6,206 nt of DNA from an uncultured Chloroflexota bacterium (GTDB lineage Bacteria > Chloroflexota > Chloroflexia > Chloroflexales > Roseiflexaceae). Below, in pieces: positions 1 to 5,594 of this stretch. A program made the translations under genes and the position numbers. The stretch spans positions 1 to 6,206 of the forward strand of contig CAIQIY010000606.1 of assembly GCA_903871975.1 (NCBI GenBank). The letters run 5' to 3'. Within the stretch, counting starts at the first letter, position 1. Each line of letters begins with the position of its first letter. Under the pieces are notes generated by a model, which worked only from the letters and a program-made list of their open reading frames with translations, ran no database searches and had not been told where the DNA came from.

Positions 1-380
1 ACAGCGTGAATGCTCGTCATGATCACGCCGAGCCGTGCCAGCGCCGCACCGCGTACCTCGGGCGTCGCCTGGTAGAGCGTCACGCCCGCCTGCCCCGGCA
101 GATGCCCGGTGAGCAACACGGTGGTATGGTCATCATCGAGTAACGCCAGCAGGCGTGGCGCCGGCAGCGCGGCGGCGGTCGCCAGTGTCAGGGCTTCGGC
201 TTCGCGGCGGATGTCCTCGCGACGTGTGTCGATCGTGCCACCTTTGGCCACGCACGGCACGCCCCCAATGCTCACGACCAGGGTGGTGTGCGAAAAACCG
301 CCGAGCGTGTCGGCGAGCGGCTCGATCGTGACGCCGGGATGATGACGACGGAGCCAGTCCAGCAGAGTCGATGAATCCAT
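1..380 (-). CDS. Phosphotransferase of the aminoglycoside phosphotransferase (APH) fold, N-terminal part
   Basis: The reading frame is open from the ATG at 380-378 to the left edge, giving 126 residues; the C-terminal part, including the catalytic Asp, lies outside the window. The visible part matches the N-lobe of APH/choline-kinase-like small-molecule kinases: a glycine-rich LGGFSHTTLVV (26-36), a VAK lysine (Lys46) that would bind ATP phosphates, a helix-C REAEAL with Glu60, then the LPAPRLLAL segment (72-80) and LLTGHLPG (89-96), the usual 'P.P.vl......llm..lpG' pattern. The substrate cannot be told; many chromosomal members act on sugars, choline or other metabolites rather than drugs. 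An in-frame ATG at 425-423 would add 15 residues (MAAVLWRHHRRQALL). It lies downstream of the predicted transcription start too, but its residues look unlike the family, so 380 is preferred. Neither start has a clear Shine-Dalgarno sequence. The gene is single in view and transcribed leftward. Confidence 0.8.
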   Translation of the reverse strand, partial: MDSSTLLDWLRRHHPGVTIEPLADTLGGFSHTTLVVSIGGVPCVAKGGTIDTRREDIRREAEALTLATAAALPAPRLLALLDDDHTTVLLTGHLPGQAGVTLYQATPEVRGAALARLGVIMTSIHA

Positions 381-453
381 CAGCAGTGCCTGTCGTCGGT
401 GGTGCCGCCATAGCACCGCAGCCATGGCGCGCAGGGCCTGCCTGCGGGGCAGC

Positions 454-482
454 ACTGTAGCACAGTTCCAGCGGGACGCCAA
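454..482 (-). promoter_or_regulatory. Sigma-70-type promoter for the APH-fold gene
   Basis: Read on the minus strand, TTGGCG (482-477) is followed after 17 bases by TACAGT (459-454). Both hexamers are close to consensus (TTGACA/TATAAT) with ideal spacing. A transcription start near 447 would leave a leader of about 20 bases to the ATG at 425, or about 67 bases to the preferred ATG at 380. This is a pattern match only. Confidence 0.5.
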
Positions 483-812
483 CCGCATCGGTCAGCCTCC
501 GTACTGTCACTCGTAGAGCATTGCCCGCGAATCACGGTCCAATCACCAACCACAATCCTCGCGGGATGCTCTGTAGACCAGCGATGCATGATCCTGTGGC
601 CCGGCGACCACATGACACGCTACAGCCATGGAACCGTACCGCTGCGAATAGGTGACAGCACGCACAAACGTGTCCAGGAATCTCATGCATACTGCCATCC
701 TGTGTATTGATGACCACTCCGATGTCGCTTCGACGTTTGACAGGTGAGTAACTTGCACGGATACTTGCGTCATGCCATCGTGTCTTCCCATGCCAACCTG
801 GTTCTGCACTGA
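483..812. other. Gene-poor intergenic region
   Basis: No reading frame here looks coding: the open frames are short, Cys/Arg/His-rich and overlap each other on both strands. No tRNA, rRNA, CRISPR or IS signature was seen. The only element worth naming is the promoter candidate at 737-765. Confidence 0.6.
737..765 (+). promoter_or_regulatory. Promoter candidate (TTGACA-17-GATACT)
   Basis: A perfect -35 hexamer TTGACA (737-742) is followed by a 17-base spacer and GATACT (760-765), which matches four of six positions of the -10 consensus. A start near 772 would put it just ahead of the coding-like stretch at 813-1237. No intact gene follows, so it may be the leftover promoter of a decayed gene or fortuitous. 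Confidence 0.35.
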
Positions 813-1237
813 GAGGAAGGTCATTCCCCGCATGCGAACACGCGCACGGAGCCCACTGCTCGGCAGGCAACCGACCCCCATTACAGTGGCACCGGCGACT
901 GCCACAGCCCCGACGCGATCATGGCACTGCATCAATGCACCTGCCGCCTCGCAGTCACCGTGCCTGGTGGACCCTGGCAACCCGCAACCCACAACCTGGA
1001 TCCCGCCGCTATGCAGCCACAGATTGCCAACCAGATCCAGCGTGCCATCGACGGTCCGAAGAGTACGCCGATCGAAACATCAGCGACCATGCCCGCAACT
1101 ACCCCTGACGATGAACTGCGACTGGCTACGCTGATCGGGCGGCTGTGTGGCATCTCTGATCCGATGCCCCGACGCAGCTGCTGTCGGCCGCTTTCAGTAT
1201 CTTGGCGCTCTTGATCAATACGATGACCAACAATTGA
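813..1237 (+). pseudogene. Possible decayed or frameshifted small gene, unrecognised
   Basis: One plus-strand frame is open from 813 (just after a stop at 810-812) to a stop at 1212-1214, with its first ATG at 921 and others at 1011 and 1089. Over roughly 880-1160 it favours G/C at third codon positions and reads like protein (for example NLDPAAMQPQIANQIQRAID, and DELRLATLIGRLCGI near the end). After about 1160 this frame becomes Cys/Arg-rich (RRSCCRP), while another frame becomes protein-like: SDAPTQLLSAAFSILALL and on to a TGA at 1235-1237. That second frame has a stop at 1157-1159, so it has no start of its own. A net shift near 1158-1165, for example an extra CCGAT between two GAT triplets, would join the two into one Leu-rich C-terminus. 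The family is not recognised. It could also be chance open frame in GC-rich DNA, or a sequencing error. Confidence 0.35.
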
Positions 1238-1262
1238 GCAGAATAGCGTGATTCATTATGCA
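1234..1262 (+). promoter_or_regulatory. Weak promoter candidate for the aldo/keto reductase gene
   Basis: TTGAGC (1234-1239), 17 bases, then TATGCA (1257-1262) is the best sigma-70-like pair upstream of the reductase. It overlaps the left inverted-repeat block, so the cassette end might carry its own promoter. The implied transcription start near 1269 would leave a very short leader of about 14 bases, which weakens the case. Confidence 0.25.
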
Positions 1263-1267
1263 TAGTG
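1245..1267 (+). repeat. Left copy of an imperfect two-block inverted repeat flanking the reductase cassette
   Basis: Block 1 is AGCGTGATT (1245-1253) and block 2 is GCATAGTG (1260-1267), separated by 6 bases. Both blocks recur in the same order, inverted, at 2291-2320. The copy sits at the change from GC-rich to AT-rich sequence, 16 bases before the reductase start codon. No perfect target-site duplication is visible outside it. Confidence 0.5.
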
Positions 1268-1282
1268 AGGTAGTAGTCATTC

Positions 1283-2209
1283 ATGGAGTATATAAAGCTT
1301 GGTGATTCTGGAATTACGGTATCAAGACTCGCTTTTGGATGTGAGCAACTCGGAGGATATGCCTGGGGTGATATTGACCTTCAAGAAACGTGTCGTGCTG
1401 TAGAAGAAGCCGTTGATTGTGGGATCAATTTTTTTGACACTTCAGATACCTATGGACCTCACGAATCAGAGAAGAACCTGGCACGTGCGCTTGGATCACA
1501 ACGAAAAAACGTAGTCATTAGTTCAAAGTTCGGAGTTCGGCTGAGAGATGACAAAACAGCCTACTATGATAGCTCTCCAGCATGGCTTGATAGAGCACTT
1601 GAGGGAAGCCTGCGCCGTCTGGGCACTGATTATATTGATCTCTACTTCGTGCACTATCCTGACGGTTTTACACCACTAGAAGATACAATTCATGCACTTG
1701 ACTCCAAAGTGGCTGAAGGCAAGATACGATGTTATGGTATCAGTAATGTCACTCCTGCACAATTTTCACATTGGAGGCATTCATCATGTTCTGCTATACA
1801 ACTTGAATATAGTTTAGCCAATCGATCGAACGAATCACATTTGCATGAAATATCTCGTTCCTCAATTGCATCACCAATGGTATATGGTGTATTAGGGCAA
1901 GGAATACTTACTGGTCGATATCGATCTGACACAACATTTGCACAAAACGATAGGCGACGTCATGAGAGATATGTCAATTTTCATGGTGACAAATTGACTA
2001 GAAATATACAAATTGCCCAGAAATTACAAAATATGGGAACTATTATACAGCATACTGCTTCACAAATTGCAGTTCGTTGGGTACTCGATACGTTACCTCG
2101 ATCTATTGCTATTGCCGGCATTAAACGACGAGATCAACTCCATGATCTGAGAATGTCGCTCGGATGGAACCTGAGCACCGAAGAACTTGTTGAAATATCG
2201 GAATTTTGA
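1283..2209 (+). CDS. Aldo/keto reductase
   Basis: This 308-residue protein has the normal length for a single-domain (beta/alpha)8 NADP(H)-dependent aldo/keto reductase, which reduces aldehydes or ketones in the cytosol. The N-terminal MEYIKLGDSGITVSRLAFG is the usual family start. The full catalytic tetrad is present: Asp52 and Tyr57 in FFDTSDTYG, Lys82 in SKFG, and His124 in YFVHYPD. Cofactor-side motifs follow: YGISN (151-155), QLEYSL (173-178), YGVLGQGILTGRY (201-213) and AGIKRRDQL (278-286). The substrate cannot be told. Its composition is unlike its neighbours: it uses AGA, ATA and TTA codons and A/T third positions freely, which the flanking genes avoid. The only upstream purine run is GTGAGG, 12 bases before the ATG, a wide spacing. 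It is isolated from other genes on both sides, so it looks like a self-contained transferred gene. Confidence 0.95.
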   Translation: MEYIKLGDSGITVSRLAFGCEQLGGYAWGDIDLQETCRAVEEAVDCGINFFDTSDTYGPHESEKNLARALGSQRKNVVISSKFGVRLRDDKTAYYDSSPAWLDRALEGSLRRLGTDYIDLYFVHYPDGFTPLEDTIHALDSKVAEGKIRCYGISNVTPAQFSHWRHSSCSAIQLEYSLANRSNESHLHEISRSSIASPMVYGVLGQGILTGRYRSDTTFAQNDRRRHERYVNFHGDKLTRNIQIAQKLQNMGTIIQHTASQIAVRWVLDTLPRSIAIAGIKRRDQLHDLRMSLGWNLSTEELVEISEF

Positions 2210-2693
2210 TCTTTTTCTCAGTAAACATGGCTGTTACTATCAAGTATCAAAATACACATACATTATATATTATTACCACCGTATATACAGCACTATGCGC
2301 ACATTTCAGATAATCACGCTGATCCAGATTACCCAGCGACGTCGCCAAGTATCTGCCAGGCGCATGAACGTCACATTCACCGCGCGAGGACCCTCCTCAT
2401 ACTTCGTTGCGCATGCCGCATGATGGCTGGAGCATGCCAGCAATGGCAGCGACGAATGGCACGACCACACACAGCGGGGACCTGATGCTCGGCGGCATAC
2501 CCGCTGCCGCAGCGTCATCCACCGACGCCCCAGTCATCACCGCCCACCCAGTAGCGCGTCACCTGGTTCGGGTCAATCCGTCGTGTCTCCCATCCCTTGT
2601 CAGCTGTTCATGGCACAGTTGGTCGCACTGCGATCCCACCCCGGAACAGTGTTACCATACACGGCCCGCTTCCTGAATCAATGCTGTCACTCG
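2210..2693. other. Gene-poor region between the reductase and the operon promoter
   Basis: The first 90 bases are very AT-rich (end of the cassette), with a T-run at 2212-2216 but no convincing hairpin before it. From about 2321 the sequence returns to GC-rich. Open frames here are short and of unlikely composition on both strands. A minus-strand frame around 2310-2400 (…NVTFMRLADTWRRRW…) has mildly coding-like codons and could be a fragment of a gene cut by the cassette, but it matches nothing I recognise. No RNA gene was seen. Confidence 0.55.
2291..2320 (-). repeat. Right copy of the imperfect two-block inverted repeat
   Basis: CACTATGC (2291-2298) and AATCACGCT (2312-2320) are the exact reverse complements of blocks 2 and 1 of the left copy (8 of 8 and 9 of 9 bases), but the spacer here is 13 bases instead of 6. 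The copy lies where the AT-rich stretch ends and GC-rich sequence resumes. Confidence 0.5.
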
Positions 2694-2722
2694 TTGCAGC
2701 CGTACCGCCCGAGTGCTATAAT
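2694..2722 (+). promoter_or_regulatory. Strong sigma-70-type promoter of the pseudokinase-sirtuin-GNAT operon
   Basis: TTGCAG (2694-2699), a 17-base spacer and a perfect TATAAT (2717-2722) predict a transcription start near 2729-2730, about 70 bases before the pseudokinase ATG at 2799. This is the clearest promoter in the window. It rules out upstream in-frame ATGs (2583, and 2721 inside the -10 box) as usable starts of the first gene from this promoter. Confidence 0.65.
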
Positions 2723-2798
2723 GCCGGGCACGACACCTGTCCGTCTGTCGCGCGCAGTTCCGGCAGCTCAAAGCCAGCGAGTGAGGGTTGTCGGGCCA

Positions 2799-4076
2799 AT
2801 GTCTCAGCAGGCGCCACAGGCAGCACTACCAACGCTCAACAATCGCTACCGACTGGACGCCCAGCTCGGCACGGGCCGCCTCGCATCGATCTACCGTGCC
2901 ACCGACCTGCAGCGCCGACAGTCGGTGCTGGTGCATCTGTTACGGCGCGAGCTGCTCGAGCAACCGGCTTTGCGGCAGCGTTTCGACGTCGAAGCGCGTC
3001 ATGCGGCACAACGTTCGCACGCGGCGTTTCCCACCGTCATCGAGCGCGGCGAGGCAGCCGGGCGACCATACCTGGTCACCGACGACATCAGCGGCACCAT
3101 ACTCCGCGAGCGACTCCCGTTGAACGCCGAGCACGGCCTGGCGATCGCGCGGCAGATTGTCGCGGCGATCGATGCCTGCCAGCGCGCCGGCGTGCCACAT
3201 CCTCCGATCAGCAGTGCGCACATCATGCTCGACGATGCGGGCCGGGTCACCATGTTCGAGCACTGGGCGCTCGATCCCGGAGAACTGCGCCGCGACCGCG
3301 CCTTCTATCGCGCGCCCGAATCCGGCACCGAGCATGGTGCGGCAACCAGCGTCGTCTACGAGCTGGGCGTCCTGCTTCACGAGATCCTCGTTGGCCGCCC
3401 CCGCGACGGTGGCGCACGCGCCACACCGTGCGTGCTGCCGGCACAGCTGCTGCTTGGCGACCTCGAGCGCCTCATCCAGGGCGCCACTGCACCCGATCCG
3501 GCACAACGGCCACACGACGTTGCGACCGTCGGCCGGATGCTCGAGGCGGCAGTCGGCCGAACGATGGCCACCACTCGACGCATCGGCACCGACCGCGGGC
3601 AGAAGCGTGGTGCCGCGCGTCCTGCCACAGCGCCGTCAGCGACGCGGCCAGCTGGCCGCTGGTTGCCCCACCGAATCATCGGGCTGGTGTTCATCATCGC
3701 CTTCGCGCTCGGTCTGACCGCACTCACCTATCACGTCGCGCTGAGTGCCATCCCGTTCGTCGCTGGGCTGGAGCGGCCCATCGCCGAAGGTCTCGAACGG
3801 CTCGGCATTCGCCCTCCCGAATGGCTCACCGGTGTCGTCGGCGAAGCCGGCGATGTGCTTGTCGTCACGATCGCCGATGCCCAGGGGCTGAATCTGCGTC
3901 AAGCCCCCGGTCTCGGAACTGCCGTGCTCGGAGTCCTGTCGGGCGGCACCCAGGTGCGGCGCATCAGTGGGCCGATCATCGTCGACGATGTGCCGTGGCT
4001 CGAGGTGCGTGCACGGATTGGTGAGCGCGATGTCGAAGGCTGGGTCTCGGCACATTTCGTGCGTGCGCTCGAATGA
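2799..4076 (+). CDS. Membrane-anchored Ser/Thr pseudokinase with extracytoplasmic SH3b domain
   Basis: The 425-residue protein has three parts. Residues 16-250 have the Hanks-type kinase fold: glycine loop GTGRLASIY (24-32), helix-C Glu65, a RAPE motif (171-174), YELGVLLHEILVGRP (187-201) and the QRP arginine (237). The catalytic residues are lost: the VAIK lysine is His46, the HRD loop is H134-P-P, the Asn of the catalytic loop is His141, and DFG is EHW (154-156). It should not transfer phosphate and is probably a binding or scaffolding domain. A basic Ala/Pro-rich linker (257-291) leads to one membrane helix (about 293-313). Residues 352-424 form a bacterial SH3b domain (LNLRQAPGLGTAVLGVLSGG…WLEV…GWVSAHFV), expected outside the membrane and likely to contact cell wall. 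The 2799 start fits the promoter and the family; GTG at 2781 is an alternative. GTGAGG lies 12 bases upstream of the ATG. It is the first gene of the operon. Confidence 0.9.
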   Translation: MSQQAPQAALPTLNNRYRLDAQLGTGRLASIYRATDLQRRQSVLVHLLRRELLEQPALRQRFDVEARHAAQRSHAAFPTVIERGEAAGRPYLVTDDISGTILRERLPLNAEHGLAIARQIVAAIDACQRAGVPHPPISSAHIMLDDAGRVTMFEHWALDPGELRRDRAFYRAPESGTEHGAATSVVYELGVLLHEILVGRPRDGGARATPCVLPAQLLLGDLERLIQGATAPDPAQRPHDVATVGRMLEAAVGRTMATTRRIGTDRGQKRGAARPATAPSATRPAGRWLPHRIIGLVFIIAFALGLTALTYHVALSAIPFVAGLERPIAEGLERLGIRPPEWLTGVVGEAGDVLVVTIADAQGLNLRQAPGLGTAVLGVLSGGTQVRRISGPIIVDDVPWLEVRARIGERDVEGWVSAHFVRALE

Positions 4077-4106
4077 TCACGATTCCGCAGTAAAGGATCG
4101 ATCACG

Positions 4107-4847
4107 ATGGAGTTGTCCGACGGCGCGATCATCACGCGGCTGCGCCAAGCGCAACGGATGGTAGTGCTCACGGGTGGCGGGCTCGCCGCCGAGAGCGGCT
4201 TTCCCACCTTCGCCCAATCGCAGACGGGATCGTGGGCCCACTATGCCGTGAGCGAACTGGCAACACCGCAGGCATTCGTGCGCAATCCGCGCCTGGTGTG
4301 GCAATGGTATGCCCACCGCCGGATGCTCGCCGCACAATGCCAACCATCAGTCAGCCATCAGGTGTTGGCACAGTTCGAGCAACTGATTCCCGAGTATCTG
4401 CTCGTCACCCAGGCGATTGACGGATTGCACGCACGCTCAGGCGTAGCCAACCTCGTCGAACTCAATGGATCACTGCAGCGCAGCCGATGCTTCGAGAGCG
4501 GTGAGGTCTTCACGTCGTGGGAAGAAGAAGGCCCATCGCCGCCGATCTGCCCACACTGCGGCGCCCCACTGCGGCCCGATGTCGTCATGTATGGCGAAGG
4601 ATTGCCACAGCGCGCCCTGCAACGCGTACGGCAAGCCATCGAACAATGTGATGTATTGCTGTGCGTCGGCGAGATCGGGGCCATCGAACCGGTAGCATCG
4701 TTTCCGTTCGTCGCCCGCCGCGTCGGTGCGCTGGTGGTATCGATTGCGCCAGATGAATCGATATACAGCATCCTGGCAGACCATGCATTGTCGACCCGCC
4801 CTGCAGCCACGTTGCCGGCGATCCTCGCCGCCCTGCGTGCATCGTGA
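4107..4847 (+). CDS. Sirtuin (Sir2) fold protein lacking catalytic residues
   Basis: At 246 residues it is the normal length for a bacterial CobB-like NAD-dependent protein deacylase, and the motifs align throughout: LTGGGLAAESGFPTF (21-35), ELATPQAFVRNPRLVWQWY (50-68), TQAIDGLH (101-108), ELNGSL (118-123), CPHCG (148-152), RPDVVMYGE (156-164), and VGEIGAIEPV (187-196). Key residues differ. The catalytic base His of 'ELHG' is Asn120. The NAD-binding Asn of 'TQNID' is Ala103. The Arg of 'FR' is Ala36. The 'GTS' motif is GEI (188-190), and the late 'iN' Asn is Ala214. Of the four zinc cysteines only Cys128, Cys148 and Cys151 remain. Deacylation or NAD hydrolysis by the usual mechanism is therefore unlikely; a pseudoenzyme that may still bind a ligand is the better reading. 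The frame is intact. AAAGGA (4092-4097) lies 9 bases before the ATG. It starts 30 bases after the pseudokinase stop. Confidence 0.9.
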   Translation: MELSDGAIITRLRQAQRMVVLTGGGLAAESGFPTFAQSQTGSWAHYAVSELATPQAFVRNPRLVWQWYAHRRMLAAQCQPSVSHQVLAQFEQLIPEYLLVTQAIDGLHARSGVANLVELNGSLQRSRCFESGEVFTSWEEEGPSPPICPHCGAPLRPDVVMYGEGLPQRALQRVRQAIEQCDVLLCVGEIGAIEPVASFPFVARRVGALVVSIAPDESIYSILADHALSTRPAATLPAILAALRAS

Positions 4848-5500
4848 TGCTGCACCATGATGGGACACCGATGACTGGGGGGAACAAGCCTGGCACACGG
4901 GTGCGGCTGCGCCCGTGGCAACGAGCCGACGATCTCGATTCGCTGGCCTGGCCACCACATGCCGATCCACTGAGCGGGGTGTGGAACCTGCAACGGCCAC
5001 CTGGTGTCGCCGACGTCGTCTGGACATCGTTCGGTGATTCATCGATCCGGCGCACCTGGGCGATCGAGCGGATCAACGACGAGCGCCTGATTGGACGGAT
5101 ATCGCTCCGCGACATCGATGTCCGCCGGGGCGTGGCGCGCCTGGGCATCACGCTCGGACAGCCATTCGTCAGCCGGGGGCTCGGTACCGAAGCCCTCGAG
5201 TGTTTCCTCAGGATATTCTTCGAGGAGCTCGGCGGCACCGGATTTCAGGCGATGGTACTCGATGTCGCAGCGGTCAATCTGCGTGCAGTGCGCTGCTACG
5301 ACCACCTGGGGTTCCGCTACATCGCCAGCGATTGGCGTGATGCCGGTGGTGCCTTCGATCCGGTCGTGCTCGATTCGCCAGCCTATGCAGATCGTGCGCA
5401 ATTCTTCCGTCGCAGCGGGCAACGCATCCAAGCCGAGTTCTACGAGATGCGCCTCGAACGCCACGAGTGGCGCGCGCGCGTCGCCCAACAGCGTGTGTGA
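4847..5500 (+). CDS. GNAT family N-acetyltransferase (RimJ/RimL-like)
   Basis: A 217-residue protein of the GNAT fold, which moves an acetyl group from acetyl-CoA to an amine. RVRLRPWQRADDLDSL (18-33) is the usual first strand and helix, LIGRISLRDID (81-91) the central strands, GITLGQPFVSRGLGTEAL (100-117) the acetyl-CoA loop, and NLRAVRCYDHLGF (144-156) the late helix with its conserved Asn, Tyr and Gly-Phe. In the loop the first position of the Arg/Gln-x-x-Gly-x-Gly signature is Val108, though Gly111 and Gly113 remain. About 60 residues follow the core, longer than a minimal GNAT. The ATG at 4847 shares TGATG with the sirtuin stop, so the two are translationally coupled; a GTG at 4844 and an ATG at 4871 are alternatives. 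Substrate unknown: protein N-termini, small amines or antibiotics are all possible. It is the last gene of the operon and convergent with dnaE. Confidence 0.9.
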   Translation: MLHHDGTPMTGGNKPGTRVRLRPWQRADDLDSLAWPPHADPLSGVWNLQRPPGVADVVWTSFGDSSIRRTWAIERINDERLIGRISLRDIDVRRGVARLGITLGQPFVSRGLGTEALECFLRIFFEELGGTGFQAMVLDVAAVNLRAVRCYDHLGFRYIASDWRDAGGAFDPVVLDSPAYADRAQFFRRSGQRIQAEFYEMRLERHEWRARVAQQRV

Positions 5501-5571
5501 TTGCGCCGGGCGGTCGCCTGCTACCCTATGGTGAACGGATTCAGCGCCGCGCCACCTCGCGAGGGATGGTG

Positions 5572-5587
5572 CACGCGACGCCGCGTG
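5572..5587. terminator. Small hairpin between the convergent GNAT and dnaE genes
   Basis: CACGCG (5572-5577), loop ACGC, CGCGTG (5582-5587) form a perfect six-pair GC-rich stem in the 94-base gap between the two convergent genes. No T-run follows on either strand, so it would be at best a weak or factor-assisted terminator. Confidence 0.25.
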
Positions 5588-5594
5588 TCGTGTC

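Larger units (their letters stand above)
1245..2320. mobile_element. Candidate acquired AT-rich cassette carrying the aldo/keto reductase
   Basis: The segment is bounded by the inverted two-block repeats and is markedly AT-richer than its surroundings on both sides, including the non-coding tail 2210-2300. It carries one complete metabolic gene and no transposase, integrase or resolvase. If mobile, it would be a non-autonomous passenger element. The alternative is a gene gained by ordinary homologous or illegitimate recombination, with the repeats being regulatory or coincidental. Confidence 0.35.

Noticed and set aside
543..992. Minus-strand open frame of 149 codons in the gene-poor region
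   Set aside because: Its composition is Met/Cys/His/Arg-rich with no recognisable motif, it overlaps other equally long open frames, and part of it lies antisense to the more coding-like plus frame.
772..1134. Plus-strand open frame of 120 codons starting at the predicted transcription start
   Set aside because: Its second half is Pro/Arg/Ser-rich and looks like an out-of-frame reading of the 813-1237 stretch. No family resemblance.
2220..2238. AGTAA/TTACT hairpin after the aldo/keto reductase as a terminator
   Set aside because: Only five weak pairs with a nine-base loop, and the T-run lies before rather than after it.
2426..2441. GCTGG/CCAGC hairpin with a six-base loop
   Set aside because: Short isolated stem, expected by chance in GC-rich sequence, with no gene context.
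2562..2582. GGTTCGGGTCAATCC, similar to a tRNA T-arm
   Set aside because: The flanking bases do not form the five-pair T stem, and no acceptor, D or anticodon arms are found around it.
2407..2676. Plus-strand open frame of 89 codons
   Set aside because: Composition is unlikely, its ATG lacks a ribosome site, and no motif is seen.
4107..4847. SIR2-type NADase of an anti-phage system
   Set aside because: The Asn and His required for NAD cleavage are replaced by Ala103 and Asn120, and no defence genes are nearby.
4107..5500. Reading the sirtuin and GNAT pair as a matched deacetylase/acetyltransferase switch
   Set aside because: Gene pairing would suggest it, but the sirtuin fold lacks the catalytic His and the NAD-binding Asn, so a classical reversible acetylation pair is not supported.
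5505..5522. CGGGC/GCCTG hairpin just after the GNAT gene as a terminator
   Set aside because: A five-pair stem with one G-T pair and no T-run.
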